A stretch of DNA of 6,730 nt from Campylobacterota bacterium (lineage in GTDB: Bacteria; Campylobacterota; Campylobacteria; Campylobacterales; Sulfurovaceae). The first letter of the stretch is position 1. Every line of letters begins with the position of its first letter. The notes beneath the pieces are model-generated. The model saw nothing but the letters and a program-made list of their open reading frames with translations. It was not told the DNA's origin and searched no databases. The stretch spans positions 1 to 6,730 of the forward strand of contig WFMX01000179.1 of the NCBI GenBank assembly GCA_015488875.1, given 5' to 3'. Shown one piece after another: positions 5,015 through 6,730 of this stretch. Made by a program: the position numbers and the translations under genes.

Positions 5015-6558
5015 GATATAGAGATATGAGCTATAGAGAGTCACACTATCCGACTATCATTTTGATATTGGGTCTGTTTTTTGGATTTTATTACAACTTA
5101 GGTTCGGTAGCACTATTTAACTTAGATGAGGGTGCATTTGGTGAAGCGACTAGAGAGATGATAGATAGTGGCAACTACCTCACCACTTACCTCAATGGTG
5201 CATTGAGATTTGACAAGCCCATACTTATCTATTGGCTTCAAGCACTTAGCGTTCATGCATTTGGATTGGGTGAGTTCGCCCTGAGACTCCCCTCTGCCTT
5301 GTCAGCTACTATGTGGGTAGTAGTACTCTACAATTTTGTCAAAAGTCATTACGATAGAGAGTTGGCGTTTGTATCTGCCTTTATGATGGCTACCACTCTA
5401 CAGATAAGCATCATAGCCAAAGCCTCCATAGCAGATGCCCTGCTCAATCTACTCATAGCATCTAGCATGTTTCTCTTCTATAGATACTATACTCATAGAA
5501 CAAAATTACATCTATATCTACTATTTTTATTTGTAGCATTAGGAGTGCTTACCAAAGGTCCTGTAGCTATATTGATACCTTTGGCTGTGAGCTTCATCTT
5601 TTTGGCGATAAAGGGCGAACTTGAAGTATGGATAAAGATGGTATTTAACCCCATAGGAATACTCATATTTTTGGCAGTAGCTATGCCGTGGTATATACTA
5701 GAGTATCTCGACCAAGGAGAGAGGTTTATCGATGGATTTTTTCTCAAACACAATCTCGATAGGTTCAATACTTCACTTGAAGGTCATAGCGGTAGCCTCT
5801 TTTATTTTATACCTGTAGTATTGATAGGCTTGACACCCTACACTACTTTGCTAATCCGTGCCATTAGAGATATCAAGCTATGGTTTAGAGATGATTTGAC
5901 TCTATTTTTGATAGTCTGGTTTGGCTTTGTCTTTATCTTTTTCTCTCTATCTGGCACTAAATTACCACACTATGTGATATATGGATATACACCGCTTTTT
6001 ATATTGATGGCTCTATCTATAGATAAGATTCGTTCTGATGTGATGTTGCTACTGTCTCCTGTGATACTGTTTGTTATACTACTTATACTGCCTCATATAG
6101 TCCCATTCGCCGAGCCATATATCAAAAAACCATTTGTCAAAGCCATGGTGAGTAGTGGAGTAGATGAGTTTGGGTGGTGGTGGAGTATCTTCTTTGTCTT
6201 GTTGATAGGGCTATACTTGTGGATGATGAAGAGCGACAGACTTAGTAGAAGGTATAAGATGTTTGCGATGGGTATCACCACGATGATAACTATCAATGGC
6301 ATAGTGATGCCCACATATGCCTCCATCACACAAGAGCCTATCAAAGAGGTGGCGCTCATAGCCAAAGAGAGAGGATATGATATATACTTATGGGAGTTCA
6401 ATGTGCCTACTTTCATGGTATACAGGGAGCAATTGACGCATAGAGAGAGACCGAGCAAAGGCGATATAGTAGTGACCAAGATAGACAAGTTAAATAATTT
6501 CGGAGAGTATAAAATGCTATATAACAAACATGGGGTAGTGATGGCAGAGATACGGTAG
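5011..6558 (+). CDS. ArnT/PMT-type polyprenyl-phosphate-sugar glycosyltransferase (GT83/GT39-like)
   Basis: A 515-residue inner-membrane protein with about a dozen hydrophobic segments and a C-terminal soluble tail (about 440-515). The family hallmark follows the first membrane segment: L-D39-E40-G-A-F-G-E-A-x-R-E-M, then SGNYLTTYLNG and the KP (69-70) preceding YWLQALS, and an FGLGEFALRLPSA stretch (84-96). The acidic pair D39-E40 is the expected catalytic/metal site in the first periplasmic loop. Further family features are LTKGPVA (180-186), HNLDRF (247-252), and SGTKLPHYVIYGYTP (314-328). Such enzymes move a sugar from undecaprenyl phosphate to lipid A, a glycan or protein in the periplasm; ArnT itself adds 4-amino-arabinose. 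The donor here is unknown, and no arn biosynthesis gene is in view. The GTG start overlaps the PAP2 stop (GTGA), implying coupled translation. ATG at 5026 is an alternative start, but neither has a strong ribosome site. Confidence 0.9.
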   Translation: MRYRDMSYRESHYPTIILILGLFFGFYYNLGSVALFNLDEGAFGEATREMIDSGNYLTTYLNGALRFDKPILIYWLQALSVHAFGLGEFALRLPSALSATMWVVVLYNFVKSHYDRELAFVSAFMMATTLQISIIAKASIADALLNLLIASSMFLFYRYYTHRTKLHLYLLFLFVALGVLTKGPVAILIPLAVSFIFLAIKGELEVWIKMVFNPIGILIFLAVAMPWYILEYLDQGERFIDGFFLKHNLDRFNTSLEGHSGSLFYFIPVVLIGLTPYTTLLIRAIRDIKLWFRDDLTLFLIVWFGFVFIFFSLSGTKLPHYVIYGYTPLFILMALSIDKIRSDVMLLLSPVILFVILLILPHIVPFAEPYIKKPFVKAMVSSGVDEFGWWWSIFFVLLIGLYLWMMKSDRLSRRYKMFAMGITTMITINGIVMPTYASITQEPIKEVALIAKERGYDIYLWEFNVPTFMVYREQLTHRERPSKGDIVVTKIDKLNNFGEYKMLYNKHGVVMAEIR

Positions 6559-6580
6559 GTTTGGTTTTTGGTTTTTGGTA
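6558..6580 (+). repeat. Short G-T tract, (GGTTTTT)-like tandem
   Basis: Directly at the end of the glycosyltransferase gene the plus strand reads GGTTT, GGTTTTT, GGTTTTT, GGTA: about three imperfect copies of a 7-base unit between the stop codon and the palindrome at 6581. It is a simple-sequence stretch with no evident function. Confidence 0.5.
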
Positions 6581-6639
6581 GGGGTCAGGTGACAATGATT
6601 TGCGTAACGAAGTGGAGTGAATCGTTGTCACCTGACCTC
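6581..6639 (+). repeat. 59-base palindrome (element A) downstream of the glycosyltransferase gene
   Basis: Arms 6581-6600 (GGGGTCAGGTGACAATGATT) and 6620-6639 (AATCGTTGTCACCTGACCTC) pair over all 20 positions, 18 Watson-Crick and two G-U, with a 19-base interior centred on 6610. The interior contains GCGTAACGAA (6602-6611) and a GTGGAGTGAATC stretch, and can continue the stem through G-U and G-A pairs to a GAA triloop. It starts 22 bases after the stop codon. No U-run follows on either strand, so it is not a classical terminator but may still end or protect the transcript. It shares its apex, the GACA-A/T-TG-A/G-TTT left arm and AATC on the right arm with the palindrome after rplT. Confidence 0.75.
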
Positions 6640-6670
6640 GACTGTAGCATAACGGTATTGCAGTTTAGCC

Positions 6671-6730
6671 GAGGTCAGGCGATTGCGATGTATTCCGCTA
6701 CGCTCCACGCATCACAAATCACCAGACCCC
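6671..6730 (-). repeat. Palindrome (element B), inverted relative to element A and reaching the window end
   Basis: Arms 6671-6690 and 6710-6730 pair imperfectly, with four mismatches and one bulged A, around a 19-base interior. Read on the minus strand the interior contains GTGGAGCGTAGCGGAAT, so its apex GCGTAGCGGA (plus-strand 6694-6703) matches the other two palindromes, and its minus-strand 5' end GGGGTCTGGTGA resembles GGGGTCAGGTGA of element A. It is therefore the same repeat in opposite orientation. The final four C residues coincide with the window end, so the element may extend further. Confidence 0.6.

Noticed and set aside
6581..6730. CRISPR array or insertion-sequence end
   Set aside because: There are no evenly spaced direct repeats with unique spacers, no transposase and no target-site duplication visible; the repeats are palindromes in alternating orientation.

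Overview
The window reads as chromosomal DNA from a member of the Campylobacterota (former Epsilonproteobacteria), probably a Sulfurovum/Sulfurimonas-like free-living relative. Support comes from the L35 and L20 sequences, the A+T-rich composition with many AUA, CUA and AGA codons, the TATAAT-type -10 boxes with poor -35 boxes, and rpmI-rplT standing without infC directly upstream. The genus is an inference; no database search was possible.

Layout. Left, on the minus strand: the first 29 codons of a thiol peroxidase gene (tpx), cut by the window edge, preceded by a 7-1-7 inverted repeat resembling a PerR box. Next, also on the minus strand, is a 3 kb gene for a three-part inner-membrane protein: an LplT-like MFS lysophospholipid transporter, a PlsC-type acyltransferase with intact catalytic motifs, and a C-terminal acyl-ACP synthetase (Aas) domain that has lost its ATP-binding and adenylation motifs and its C-terminal subdomain. 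A divergent promoter region of about 200 bp separates it from rpmI-rplT (ribosomal proteins L35 and L20) on the plus strand. The rpmI-rplT gap can fold into several hairpins and is a candidate site for L20 feedback. After rplT comes a long palindrome, then a new promoter and a two-gene unit with a 4-base overlap: a PAP2-superfamily lipid phosphatase and an ArnT/PMT-type polyprenyl-phosphate-sugar glycosyltransferase. The right end holds two more long palindromes in inverted orientation.

How the genes fit together. Three of the six genes concern the cell envelope. The transporter-acyltransferase fusion probably recovers lysophospholipids, while the PAP2/glycosyltransferase pair probably modifies lipid A or another surface glycan using undecaprenyl-phosphate-linked sugar. 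rpmI-rplT is housekeeping, and tpx is peroxide defence. There is no sign of a phage, transposase, CRISPR array, tRNA or rRNA.

Most worth a second look: (1) the catalytically emptied Aas domain kept in an open frame; (2) a family of three long intergenic palindromes sharing the apex GCGTARCGRA, two of which form an inverted pair able to pair with each other in an alternative fold; (3) the structured rpmI-rplT spacer.
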